Shown here one piece after another: positions 52,992 to 64,000 of a stretch of DNA of 64,000 nucleotides. Both the position numbers and the translations under genes were made by a program. Under the pieces are notes generated by a model. That model made no database searches and was not told where the DNA came from. It saw only the letters and a program-made list of their open reading frames with translations. The stretch's first letter is position 1. Each line of letters begins with the position of its first letter. Where the stretch lies: contig KV419405.1 in NCBI GenBank assembly GCA_001630475.1, positions 305,769 through 369,768 on the forward strand. Direction: 5' to 3'. This DNA is from Sistotremastrum niveocremeum HHB9708. Lineage: Eukaryota; Basidiomycota; Agaricomycetes; Sistotremastrales; Sistotremastraceae.

Positions 52992-53942
52992 TGAAGTCTC
53001 AGCAACACAAGTTGGTCTACAGCTGAACCCAGCGATCAATCATAAGACACTGGCCTAACTGAAATGTACACATACCAGAGCTGCCAGACACCAGACTCGA
53101 TCCAACTTGCTTGGAGCGACCGTAACGCTTTGCGTCTTATGATAAGAGTTGAGGAGTATATGAGCAAGATAAAGAAAATGGACAAATGCCCGGACGACCG
53201 ATGCCTAATATAATCGACTGACAATTCCTCCAATCGAACCGTCTGGGACTCCAAATGACGTGCTTTATTGGCTGCCCCATCCACCTGACTTGATAAGGCT
53301 CCTAGAGCAGAGTGCTCATACCATGCTCAGAAAATAGAGCAGGACGTTTCGGCCACCATCAAGCATGCCAGGTACGATTGCAGTCCGACTTCTGTGATAT
53401 TTGACTCAAGGCTTGACTGGGCGGCGAAAGGGGGGCGAAAGGGGGAAGCATATTCGGCGATATCGGGCGAGAGACCTCGCGGCGATATGTTCCGAATATG
53501 TTTCCGAAGTCTATCCAGGCCAACCATCGTGTTCTGTTTGTTTAGTTGTTCCCTAAAGTGTTGGAAGATGATTTACGCGTGGACGCACCCAGACTTATGG
53601 CAACGACTTCTCGTTCACACCTTTAAGGTGAAATGCTTCTCAAACCGCCTCGATTGGCTGTCATCTCTGACTCTCTCACCCCTATGAACTGCTGAATCGT
53701 GCTGATACAGACGCCTATACTTCGAGGGCAACCAAACTCTGCATTGAGTCTAAGGCAAATTCCGCGAAGTCATCTTCCCAAGGCTCGAAGAACTCGACGA
53801 GTAAAGCTTCCGATTCGGCACTGCTACGTAGGTATCTCTCGCAGTCAAATATGAGAATGCGAATCCTACTCTCTTCTTTCTTTATCTCGAGGCCCCCACA
53901 ACCAATATCGCCATCACCTAGCTCAGGAATCACAAATCGTGG
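52992..53942. other. Region without a confirmed gene
   Basis: A minus-strand frame at 53933-53715 (containing RILIFDCERYLRSSAESEAL and FEPWEDDFAEFALDSM) looks protein-like and could be a remnant of an F-box gene tail, but no partner exon is evident. The rest shows nothing. Confidence 0.4.
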
Positions 53943-56271
53943 ATGGATCGTTTCCGATCCAACATTTCTATCTTTCAGTCGACTTCTCTGTCTGTGTTCG
54001 ACGCCAGGATAATCATATGTTCATTTCTTGCTTTCTGCGCAGTCGGACTATATCAAAGACTGCGATCCTATGCTTCTAGCTCCCTTCCGTATCCGCCTGG
54101 ACCCAAAGGCATCCCAATCCTAGGAAATGCTTTACAGGTGCCATTGAAGACACCCTGGATAAAATTCACGGAATGGGCAGCTGTCTATGGTGCGTCGTTG
54201 CATCGATAGTCTCATCATGCCATTGAATTCCATCAGGCGATATGTTTTATCTCCGCATTTTGGGAAGGGATGTTATCGTCTTGAACTCATCAAAAGTTGC
54301 TTATGATTTGTTGCACAAACGGAGTGCGATCTACTCTGATCGCCCGGGTATGGCATTGACACGCGATTTGTGAGCAATCTATTTGATATTTGTCGACCTC
54401 TCTTAATAATTATTTGCAGCGGAGGCTGGGATTTCTCTATCGTGATCGATCCTTACGGAGATCACTTCCATATCAAACGGAAATTTATGAATCAATCTCT
54501 CAATCCTAGCGCGACACGCAGGATATACCCTATGATGGCCGATAATGCCAAGTTGTTCATGCAAGGTTTACTACGAGAACCAACGCAGTTCCAAACACTC
54601 AATCGAATGTACGACGACTTCAGAGTGTGTTGTTGAGAAGGAAGCTGCTGATAGCATTGGCAGGTATGCAGGCGCCAATATATTGATGCTGACCTACGGT
54701 CATCAGGGTCTGTGTTCAATCCTCCGAAGACCGATTAGAGTTACCTGATACAGTCGTAATACCAGTCACTAGCCCAGATGACGGGCTGATACAAAGTGCC
54801 GACGAAGCTCTATCAAGTCTAGAGGCAGCGCCGATTATGGGAGCTCATCCAATTGACATGTGGCCAACCTGCACGTATACTTACTAAACGATTTTGCAGA
54901 GACTGATCATGAACTAGTGGGGTGGTTGCCACATTTCGTTTGGGGTAGCAGGTTCTCCGACCTTATGAAGCGAATGAAGGCCGCAACATACCAAGCATCG
55001 GCAGTGCCATACAATGCCATCAAACAGAAATTTGTAAGTCAAGCGTCGTGGCACAAACTTTTACCATCTTCATGTTTAATATGCTCTTCAGTTGAACGGG
55101 ACTAGTTTGCCATGTATGGCGACGACATTGCTTGAAGATAACACGAAACCCAATGGGATCGTAGAACACGAATTTGCCATCCTTGGGAGCCTTGCATCGA
55201 CATATATCGGTTAGTATTTTCATTCCCTACGAATAATTCCAAATTCACGATTTCTGAAGCCGGAGCTGACACCGTAGGTCCTAAGTAATACTGAGAAATC
55301 ACCGGACTGACTCCCGATCCCTTCTGTCCAATGATATAAGACCGTCGCCACTCTTGACACATTTGCAATCGCAATGATTTATTATCCTGAAGTACAACGG
55401 GAGGCACAGCGACTTATCGATGAACTGTTGCATGGCGAAAGGCTTCCCACTTTCGACGACAGGGAGGACTTGCCATATGTTGAAGCTATATTTCAGGAGG
55501 TTCTTCGGTAGGTTCAATATACCCAACTCGAGATCGTTTTCACACGCTTTCATGATCAGCTGGAAGCCGATTGTACCTGGAGGTTTAGGAAACTCTCGTT
55601 TTACGAAGACATTTCACTCACTTGTCTATTTCACTGACAGGGGTACCCCATCGCTCTACCGAAGACGACGTATATCAAGGAATGTTCATACCCAAAGGCA
55701 CTATGGTCATCTTCAATGTTTCGTGAGGAAGAAAAGGCAAAATCTATCGCATCCTTCACTGAGCATCAACACTAGAGCGATGATGACCAATTCTCGAGAT
55801 TTTCCGAACCCCTCCGAATTCAACCCGGGACGGTTTTTGTATACCGACGAGGGCAGATATACACTGAGGGCAGATATACACTGAGGGCAGATATACACTG
55901 AGGGCAGATATTGCAAAACCTGAAGATATCGCGTTTGGATTTGGTCGAAGGTGCGTACCGATCTCAATCTCAAATTTTTCAACCAACGTGGCTGAACTGA
56001 ACTTCAGAATCTGTCCCGGTCGACATTTCGCCGATGCCTGGGTCTGGCTGGCGATGATAAATATGCTGGCTCTTTTTGAGATATCACCAGAGATTGGTCT
56101 CGATGGGAAGCCCATCCTACCAGATCTGGAGTACGAAGAAGGGCTAGTCAGGTGCGAGAATTTGGATATCTGATCATTATGTTTGCCGATATCCTGGTTT
56201 GCAGTCACCCAAAGCCTTTCAAATACTCTCTGAAACCTCGTCCGGCTACTGCAGTATTATTGTCGAGTTGA
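53943..56271 (+). pseudogene. Cytochrome P450 2, broken by a 17-bp tandem repeat expansion
   Basis: This multi-exon P450 is about as complete as its two neighbours: N-terminal helix (IIICSFLAFCAVGL), LPYPPGPKGIPILGNALQ, GDMFYLRILGRDVIVLNS, DPYGDHFHIKRKFMNQSLNP, LPYVEAIFQEVLR, FGFGRR|ICPGRHFADAW and the tail SHPKPFKYSLKPRP ending at 56271. In the exon before the heme loop, the sequence acactgagggcagatat is present three times in tandem at 55861-55911, whereas alignment to the next two P450s calls for one. The 34 extra bases shift frame and create a stop at once, removing the heme ligand. All other joins I checked were sound, so inactivation looks recent or polymorphic. The repeat length could also vary between strains. 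Confidence 0.8.
55849..55911. repeat. 17-bp tandem repeat, three copies plus a 12-bp partial copy
   Basis: Unit ACACTGAGGGCAGATAT at 55861-55877, 55878-55894 and 55895-55911, preceded by GAGGGCAGATAT at 55849-55860. The copies are identical, which suggests very recent slippage. It lies in the coding exon of P450 2. Confidence 0.95.
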
Positions 56272-57172
56272 AGAGCGATGCGTACAAATTGGTACACTCG
56301 TCGAAGAATTTAGAGCAGCTGGCATCTCGTCGTCTTGCTGTGGCTGTCCGAGCATATGGTAATGCAGCAATAGACCTCTTACAGAGGCCAGGTTGTTCTT
56401 CACAATATCAGGTTCATAAATTTACCGTGGTACCGAAGCGAATTCATGTTTTAGTTTATTGACAGCGCAAGCCGACTAAGCCGCCCTCAGAATTTCGAGC
56501 TCCGAGTCAAACTTTGCTTCCGAAACTCTTCATGATCACTCCTTTAAGCCAAGCTTTAAGCCACATTACCACAACCGATGCACAAGCTCTCACATCAAGA
56601 ACGCATCTTCCGGTATTGGTGGACGTCTTTAACGGCGACTTCGAAGTTCCGAATTTAAGTGTTCTTCGGGAATGCCTATTTCCTGGACCTTGGCCCTGAC
56701 CAAGAAATCACCTCGGAGTTCGTAAAAAGGGCATAAGCATCTTCGGTGCATGGAATCTCAAAACGGTCACTCTCGAGCCTGATTTTGCGGCTTTCGTCGT
56801 CGTATGGCACATATGCGCCACCTCGCTGTGGGGCACACGCCGTCAACGCCACATTCTCCCTGTGTTCAGACGGTGCTTCTTATTTCACACACATATTGCT
56901 TTTGGACTGCCTGAGCTCTCAAAGGCAAGTACAAAACTTACTCATACACCCCACCTAAGCGAAAGTGCATTGAAACCGGAGTTTGGGGGCAATGCACCAT
57001 CGGTTGTAGAAAATCCGGGACCTAATCCAGTTTTCTGCGTGGTATCTCCCTCATGATCATTACATGCACGCCAGCCATCCAGTCGGAGCGACGGCCATTC
57101 TTATGGATTGCGTCTTGTCTTCCTTAAGACCTTCTGTCTAGTCTTCTGCCCAGGCATCACCCTCAGGACAGG
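56272..57172. other. Gap between P450 2 and P450 3
   Basis: Short open frames (for example plus 56514-56699) carry no recognisable motif. It presumably holds the P450 3 promoter. Confidence 0.5.
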
Positions 57173-59453
57173 ATGGGCTCTGCAGCTAACGAAACACTCG
57201 CAAAAACTCTCCCGGCTGCTTCAGCGTCTCTGTTCAACACACAATCTCTCTCTTATATAATCTTTCTTTCCTTTCTGGTCGCTGGTATGAAATTTTGGTA
57301 TGGTAGCGGTCAAAAGAAGGGTTACGAGAGGCTTCCCTTTCCACCCGGTCCCAAAGGCATCCCAATACTAGGAAATGCCTTGCAGCTACCTCTCAAAGCT
57401 CCGTGGATCAAATTTAAGGACTGGGCTGCCGTGCACGGTATTACCGTTTTTATTGTAAGGGAATCTTACTTGACTCCTTTATTCTAGGCGACGTGTTCTA
57501 TCTTTCCATGATGGGACAACACGTCGTTGTCTTGAATTCATATGAGTCTGGTCTTGATTTGTTGCACAAACGCGGAGCAATCTACTCGGATCGTCCAGGG
57601 ATGGCTCTTGTACGAGATCAGTGCGTCATTATTTGGACTCATAACGGATGTATCGATTTATTTGTAACGGGCACAGCGGGGGATGGAAATTTTCCATCGT
57701 GACAGAACCCTATGGAGATATCTTTCATCTCAAACGCCGATACATCAACCAAGCTCTGAATCCAAGCGGGACAAAGAAACAATACAACATGTTGAATGAT
57801 AATATGCGTCTCTTCATCCAAAGTCTTCTTCAGAACCCATCCAAAATCCAAGCATATAATCGAATGTGCGATGTTTCGTTAACATTGCAGATAGTTCGTT
57901 GTCTCATGAATATTCCAGGTATACAGGGGCAAACATTATGATGATGACTTACGGACACCAAGGTTTGGCCGAGCACTCACTTGCTCCTCTCAACCTAATA
58001 CAATATACAGTCACTGGGGAGGATGACGAGTACATCAGAAACGCGGACGACGCCATGATCACCCTTGAGGCCTCCGGTACTATTGGAGCTCATCCCATTG
58101 ACATGTGGCCTATTCGTGAGCAGTGTTTTGTCATCTATCTGTATGTGAATTTTGACAGTCGAGAAGTGGGCTCGCTACCCTTTTCTATCTGGGGGAAGAA
58201 ATTTGCTGATCATATGGTTACAATGAAGAAAACCACAGATTTAGTTTCCACTCTGCCTTACGATAACATCAAACAGAAATTCGTGAGTGCGAATGACAGC
58301 AAATCGAAGGCAGCAGGGCATTGACAGTGCGCTACCGGTCTAGTTCGACGGGACTGCAGTCCCTTCAATGGCGACATCTTTGCTTGAAGAGAACCTCAAT
58401 GCAGACAAGACGATCAACAACGAGGAATGTATCAACGGAAGCCTGGCAATCGTATATATCGGTGCGTCCTTGATAGTATTCACTTCCGAGAACCAGGTAC
58501 TTATAAAGATCGTTGAAAGCTGGGGCCGACACGGTTTGTTTTTAGCGCTCTCTTAGGTAGAGTTCAAGGCACTAAGAACATTTTAAAGACGGTAGCAAGC
58601 ATCGACACCTTCATCATCGCTATGATGCTCAATCCGGATGTACAACGCGAAGCGCAAGAAACAATCGATGAATTACTTCAAGGCGAAAGACTACCCACTT
58701 GGGAAGATCGAGAATCTTTGCCTTACGTGGAAGCTATACTAAAAGAAGTTCTCCGGTCAGCTATTCCAACTAGTAAATCTGTTTCTTGTTTCTGAAGCTG
58801 GTCCTTAGATGGAAGCCTGTCGTCCCTGGAGGTATTCCGCATCGATCAATCCAAGATGATGAATACAACGGGCAATTCATACCCAAAGGAACTATGATGA
58901 TCTTCAACGTATTGTGAGTAATTGAATCCATTCATTAATATTCCGCTGCTTCTAACCACGAATAGAGCGATGATGTACAATCCAAAAGAATTCCCGGACG
59001 ATCCTGAAGGTTTCAATCCTCGAAGATTCCTGAAATCGGATGGTGGAAAGTATGATTTGAGAACGGACGTACGAGATCCTGCGGATATTGCTTTCGGTTT
59101 TGGTCGAAGGTAAAGTCCACGGTCACCACAAGTGATACGAATAATTCATTCCTCCGTATGCTCATTCGTCAATGCAGAGTATGTCCGGGCAGGCACTTCG
59201 CAGATGCTTGGCTTTGGCTGAGTATAGCTACTCTGCTCGCCACGTTCGAAATATCATTAGAGTTGGATGCGGCTGGCAATCCTATTTTGCCGGATCTGGA
59301 ATATGAGGTCGGGCTCGTCAGGTACGTTTCTTTCTTCACCTTCTGAGTTCGTGACATTAACTTTCAAGATGCAGCCACCCGAAACCTTACAAGTGTCTAT
59401 TGAAGCCACGTAGTCAGATGGCGTCGTTGTTGGCATCGGAATTTAATCATTAG
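57173..59453 (+). CDS. Cytochrome P450 monooxygenase 3
   Basis: A complete multi-exon P450 starting MGSAANETLAKTLPAA with a membrane helix (LSYIIFLSFLVAGMKFW) and LPFPPGPKGIPILGNALQLP. Further landmarks are GDVFYLSMMGQHVVVLNS, EPYGDIFHLKRRYINQALNP, GTIGAHPIDMWPI, the helix I AGADT, LPTWEDRESLPYVEAILKEV (the E-x-x-R region), IPHRSIQDDEYNG, FGFGRR|VCPGRHFADAW with the heme cysteine, and SHPKPYKCLLKPRSQ. It ends at 59453. It should be ER-anchored, using molecular oxygen and NADPH through the P450 reductase; the substrate is unknown. It is closest to P450 4, with the same exon plan, so tandem duplication is clear. No frame break was seen. Confidence 0.9.
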
Positions 59454-60730
59454 TCGTCACTTCGATAATTTTTCCTTTGATATTGTATCCTGATAGACGT
59501 ATACACACGGAAAATGATCTTGATATTTCTTGAAGCGACTGATAGACGCCTTGAGCACAGTACGCTGGAGACACTCGAGAAGCCAAACTATTTCGTCATG
59601 CGTCATGAGCTGAAGTCGAAGGAGAAAAGGTTGCCGGTCCGGCGTCCGATCCGGAGTTCCTTGACTAGTTATGCCCTATGTCACGTCACGCTTGCTTCTT
59701 TCGCTCGCTCGTTTCGTTTCAACTTACCAGATATAACGAGGATGGAGCCTCTCGCTTTCTCAAATATCCAATCTTCCATAGCAAATCTAGCAAGTCGAAG
59801 AATGTAAAATCCGAAAAACCCCGAAGCTGGCGCAATATTCTTGAGCGAGCATACTTTTGTGCCTGGATCCCGCCTTTGAGCCTTGGACGGTCAATATTAG
59901 CTCTGGGTCAGGAATCAAAGAACACTGCTACAGGGAGACGAGGGATTACGTGGGTCCGAAGTGCGCGATTTAGTGTAGCTTAAGGTACGTCTCACGCTCC
60001 TTTCTGTTTCGTGCAACGTGCGATTGAATTTTCTCTCTCTCTCAAGGTCGTCTACCAAGCATGACGATTCTTGTACTATAACATTATGCGTTGGTTTTGA
60101 AGCTATCAAATTTATTGTCTATCACTTCCATCATCTCGGTGGCCCTCGTCTGGTGTCTCCAATATCCTCTCGGGCTATTCTCGTCGCACGCCAAGTTCAC
60201 ACGTCTTTTGCTCTATCAATGTAGCGTGTGGGCCGCTTCCCGTCAATTTTCGCACAATGCCAGACTATCGCATCCCTGAAGAGCCGTCCATTCAAACGAA
60301 CGCCACCGTCATGCCGTCAATACCCCTGCTTTCACACACAGGGGTTCCATGCGCGTCTCCTCACCCTTGCCAACAGTCCTTTGGGCAAGGAAATGACTGA
60401 ATGCATCTCCGAGACCTTGATATCTTATCTCGCCAGGCCTTATTCCCACAGCGACGCTGAACTCCAATGTCGTTGTTGAACAAAACCCCGACAACCGCGA
60501 AGTGCAAGACGCAAGAAAGGAAGGTGTATATTGGACCTGAAACTGGCCTTTGAACGGAACCGGCTGTCAAGCTGTTCTATTGCACTTCTCACACGGAGAT
60601 TTTCACGGATCTCATATCGCCGAGATGTTATGCCTCTTAGCCGTTGTATATAATCGGGCCCGCCTCCCTCAATCATTCGATTAAGTGTACGCTGTTCCTA
60701 CATCCCCACCCATACAGTGCATCGGCTGAG
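59454..60730. other. Gap between P450 3 and P450 4, with a TATA box
   Basis: No credible gene. TTGTATATAATCGG at about 60645 lies about 80 bp before the P450 4 ATG and is a good TATA candidate. Confidence 0.45.
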
Positions 60731-63024
60731 ATGTCCTCCAATCACACCGATACACCGCTAGGAGCTATCATGACTATGCCCCCAATAGAATCGAGCCGAA
60801 ATGTCATTTTATTATTCTTGATTCCCATTCTCTATCTCGCCGGCAGACTTTGGCTAGCGGGCGAAAAAAACAAAGGATACCACCGCCTTCCTCTCCCTCC
60901 TGGCCCGAAAGGGGTCCCGATTCTAGGAAATGCACTGCAGCTCCCTGTGAAAGCCCCTTGGCTTCAATTCACGAAATGGGCCGCTATACATGGTGCGGCG
61001 CTCCCTTTCTTCGCAATATCCTCTAAATCCTTTGCTAGGCGACGTATATTATCTCCGGATGCTGGGCCAACATGTCGTTGTCCTCAACTCTTTCGAAGCC
61101 GGATATGATCTGCTGCATAAACGTGGAGCGATCTATTCTGATCGCCCAGGGATGTCGCTTGTGCGCGATCAGTGTGTCACCTGCTCATGGGCTGCGACGA
61201 TGTATTAATCCCAATGTTCTTACAGCGGAGGGTGGAAATTCTCCGTAGTGACAGACCCTTATGGCGAAGACTTCCATCTCAAACGGAGGTTCATCAATCA
61301 ATCTCTCAACCCGAGCGCCACGAAGAAGCAGTTGGGGTTATTGCTAGAAAATATTCGACTCTTTGTGCGAAGCGCCCACGAGGATCCTTCAAAGATCCAA
61401 GCTTACACTCGAATGTAAAGTTTCATGACTCCTTTCCTACACCCCCACATCACTCACGGGGTGCAAAGGTACACGGGTGCGAATGCTATGATGATGACCT
61501 ACGGCCACCAAGGTTTGACAATCTCGTTATCGTCGTCTTTCCAAATCACTGAAGGCTGCAGTCAAAAGCGAAGACGATGAATGGGTGAAGAATGCGGATG
61601 ATGCTGCGAGTACCTTGGAAGCTAGTGGTACCATCGGTGCTCATCCCATCGATATGTGGCCCGTTCGTGAGTAGCCCAGTGATTTGCCTTGTGTCGTCAC
61701 TCACAATTCGAAAGTGGGAAAGCTACCGTTCTTCATTTGGGGCCAACAATTCGTCAAGGAAATGGAAAGAATGAGCAAGGCGACATACCTGGCTACCACA
61801 GTGCCATATAACATTGTTAAACAGCAATTCGTGCGTGCAGGGAAAGTGCATTGATTTCCAGTGTAGTTGATTTTATTTAATCTAGTTTGACGGGACGGCC
61901 CTACCTTCGATGGCTACATCGTTAATCGAGGAGAACTTGACATCCGATAACAGTGTTGCGAATGAAGAGTGTATCAACGGTAGTCTCGCAATTACATATA
62001 TAGGTTTGTCTTCTCAGCCGAAGAACAGATAAGACACTGATATTGTTCGACAGCGGGTGCTGATACGGTCAGTGCATGATATGCAGCACGCGCCACAATT
62101 CTTAGTTCCTATGTCTGTGAAGACTGTCGCAAGTATTGAGACTTTCATTATTGCAATGATAGTTCATCCCGAGATTCAAAGGGAGGCCCAAGGCACAATC
62201 GATGACTTACTGCAGGGTGAACGATTGCCTACGTTCGACGACAGAGAATCTTTACCTTACGTGGAGGCTATCTTGAAGGAGGTTGTTCGGTGAGCATGCC
62301 TCGTCATTGAATAGGATTCTACTTATTCGAGAAGATGGAGACCAGTCGTTCCAGGAGGTATGCGTCATGACACGTCCGTCTCCTATAACTGACTCGTGCT
62401 CGTCTTACAGGCATTCCACACCGTTCCATCGAGGACGACGAGTACAAAGGAAACTTCATCCCGAAAGGCAGTATGATGATTTTCAATACAATGTGAGGAT
62501 ATAATTTGTGTGTAGGACTGTGACTTATATCGAACAGAGCCATGATGTACAACACCACAGACTTTCCTGACCCCGAGAATTTCTTCCCTCGACGTTTTTT
62601 AAATTTTGATGGGACGAGCTACACGCTAAGGACGGACATACGGAATCCCGAAGAGATTGGATTTGGATTTGGACGAAGGTGGGTCTACGGCGCGCCGTGT
62701 TGGGCACGAGTACTTATTCGATACTCCAGAATATGTCCAGGCCGACATTTCGCGCTTTCCTGGCTCTGGGTAACGATAGCCAGTTTTCTTGCGGTCTTCG
62801 AAATTTCTGCGGAGTTGGATGCAGACGGAAATACCGTCTTGCCTGATCTGGAGTACGATGCGGGATTTATCAGGTAATAATAGTCCAGTTCAGAGTCTTC
62901 AGACTTGCCCTTCTCTTCTGTACTGATGACTCTTTTCACTAGTCATCCCAAGCCTTTCAAGTGCAGATTGAGACTTCGTCCAGAGATGGCTGATGCCTTC
63001 TCAGCGGCTAATAGTGCTCAGTAG
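60731..63024 (+). CDS. Cytochrome P450 monooxygenase 4
   Basis: A complete multi-exon P450 starting MSSNHTDTPLGAIM. The membrane helix is VILLFLIPILYLAGRLWL, followed by LPLPPGPKGVPILGNALQLP. GDVYYLRMLGQHVVVLNSF, DPYGEDFHLKRRFINQSLNP, GTIGAHPIDMWPV, LPTFDDRESLPYVEAILKEV, IPHRSIEDDEYKGNFIPKG and the heme loop FGFGRR|ICPGRHFALSW are all present, and SHPKPFKCRLRLRPEM leads to the stop at 63024. Function is as for P450 3, with unknown substrate. It is the last member of the array and appears intact. Confidence 0.9.
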
Positions 63025-64000
63025 TAGCCGTAGACCGCGTCTTGCTGGTCCTGCATCAAATGCCTCCGAGTCCGAGTCGACTTGTCATCCTTGTCTCAAT
63101 ACGGCCGCGATGATATTCATATCACAGCTGGTTCCCACAGGATCTACTGTTGCCGCGAGTCGACGTCGTATCTTATAGCGAATTGAGTTATGTTCCTATA
63201 GCTTAGAATTTATCTTGGACTTCATGCGTGTCCAGCCTGTGTTCGGGGGCTTTAGGCTAGGTCGAGCTCATCCGAGCCGGGCCCCGGGCTGGACTCCGAG
63301 TTCACTGTTTCTCGACCTTTTTCTGTCATGTGTGTGAAATTCGACTGCTCCAAACGTTCGGGTGACCATCATCGGATTTTTCATTTGTGTCTGCAAGCTG
63401 GCCCACAGCTGGGTCTCGAGAACGACCATGTATACGTACCCGTTGACTTTGCGAGCCCCTCACCATGCCATAAATACCCCAGCTCCAAGATTTCCAATGC
63501 TTCGATCTTGAGAAGTTTACAGCTTGAAGCGCTGAACCCCACTCCTGAGATTGGCCTGGCGCGGAAGCATGGAGTTGGAGAGCAAGTTTGATGCCTTGCC
63601 AAAAGTTTGACCTGAACTGGAGACAAACCCTGGGGCTTCAGATTCTTGCTATCAATGTTACTCGTTCTTCTCTCTGTGTGGGCTCTGAAACCCATTGGAT
63701 TCGCACAATGGATCCAAACTGGACCTGGATAGAATGCTTGCGTCATTCGGGCCTCGATGATCAAGTGACTCTCGGACCGTGCCACTCATTTCCCACAAAT
63801 ATGAACCTAGAAGTTTGGAGCCGTTTGAATTGACCCTTTCTTTCAAAGCTGCATCGACAGTGCACTCACTGCATTTAACGGACGTGTAGCTTCGCCTGGC
63901 ATGCCCTCTAGCAACTGTAACATCAGTCACTCCCTGCATACTCCTCATTCGCGCTACTTTGAATGCACAATGATCACCCCTATGAATGATACCAGCCTCG
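63025..64000. other. No recognisable gene at the right end
   Basis: Frames on both strands (plus 63328-63591, minus 63381-63785) overlap and show no domain. GC-rich around 63240-63300. A gene starting beyond the window is possible. Confidence 0.45.

Overview
The window is nuclear DNA of a basidiomycete fungus, almost certainly a mushroom-forming Agaricomycete. Genes are split by many short introns (mostly 44-65 bp, GT..AG), and the gene content is typical of that class: F-box proteins with divergent propeller-like tails, a DUF6534 membrane protein, Kre9/Knh-type GPI-anchored wall proteins, tandem P450s and a serpentine receptor pair. I saw no rRNA, tRNA, CRISPR array or virus-like element. 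No complete autonomous transposon is present. Exon joins were worked out by hand from splice sites, reading phase and remembered family sequences.

Layout: 1-148 is the end of a hAT-type MITE. At 2.2-2.8 kb lies a small MLKL-NTD-like helical-domain gene. At 4.5-8.7 kb are two tandem 7TM receptor genes; the second carries a complete 506-bp hAT MITE with an 8-bp target duplication inside a coding exon. At 8.9-10.6 kb is an F-box protein. A housekeeping block follows: SDA1 (10.9-13.7 kb, minus) and SPT4 (13.8-14.2 kb, plus) start 84 bp apart. Then come an F-box protein (14.7-16.4 kb), a P450 (16.9-19.1 kb), a CFEM-like GPI protein (19.5-20.4 kb), a C2H2 zinc-finger protein (23.1-24.4 kb), two Kre9/Knh-like surface proteins (25.2-26.1 and 31.5-32.6 kb) and a DUF6534 gene between them (29.1-31.1 kb).

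From 33 to 51 kb is a dense housekeeping block: an unknown protein, proteasome alpha subunit SCL1/PSMA6, KGD4/YMR31, RNA polymerase III largest subunit RPC1, a DUF2433 phosphoesterase-like protein with an RRM-like region and RGG tail, Mediator subunit MED13, and a BIG1/VOA1-type ER membrane protein. An F-box paralogue of the 9-kb gene lies at 51.3-53.0 kb. The right end (53.9-63.0 kb) is a tandem array of three closely related P450s; the first is frame-broken by expansion of a 17-bp tandem repeat just before the heme-binding exon.

The housekeeping genes serve rRNA/tRNA production (SDA1, RPC1), transcription elongation and regulation (SPT4, MED13), protein turnover (SCL1) and mitochondrial metabolism (KGD4). 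The accessory genes are environmental: receptors, surface proteins, P450s and F-box proteins. I found no convincing novel multi-gene system. The strongest observations are the MITE-disrupted receptor, the repeat-broken P450, the 17-bp coding overlap between KGD4 and RPC1, and a 7-nt microexon shared by both receptors.
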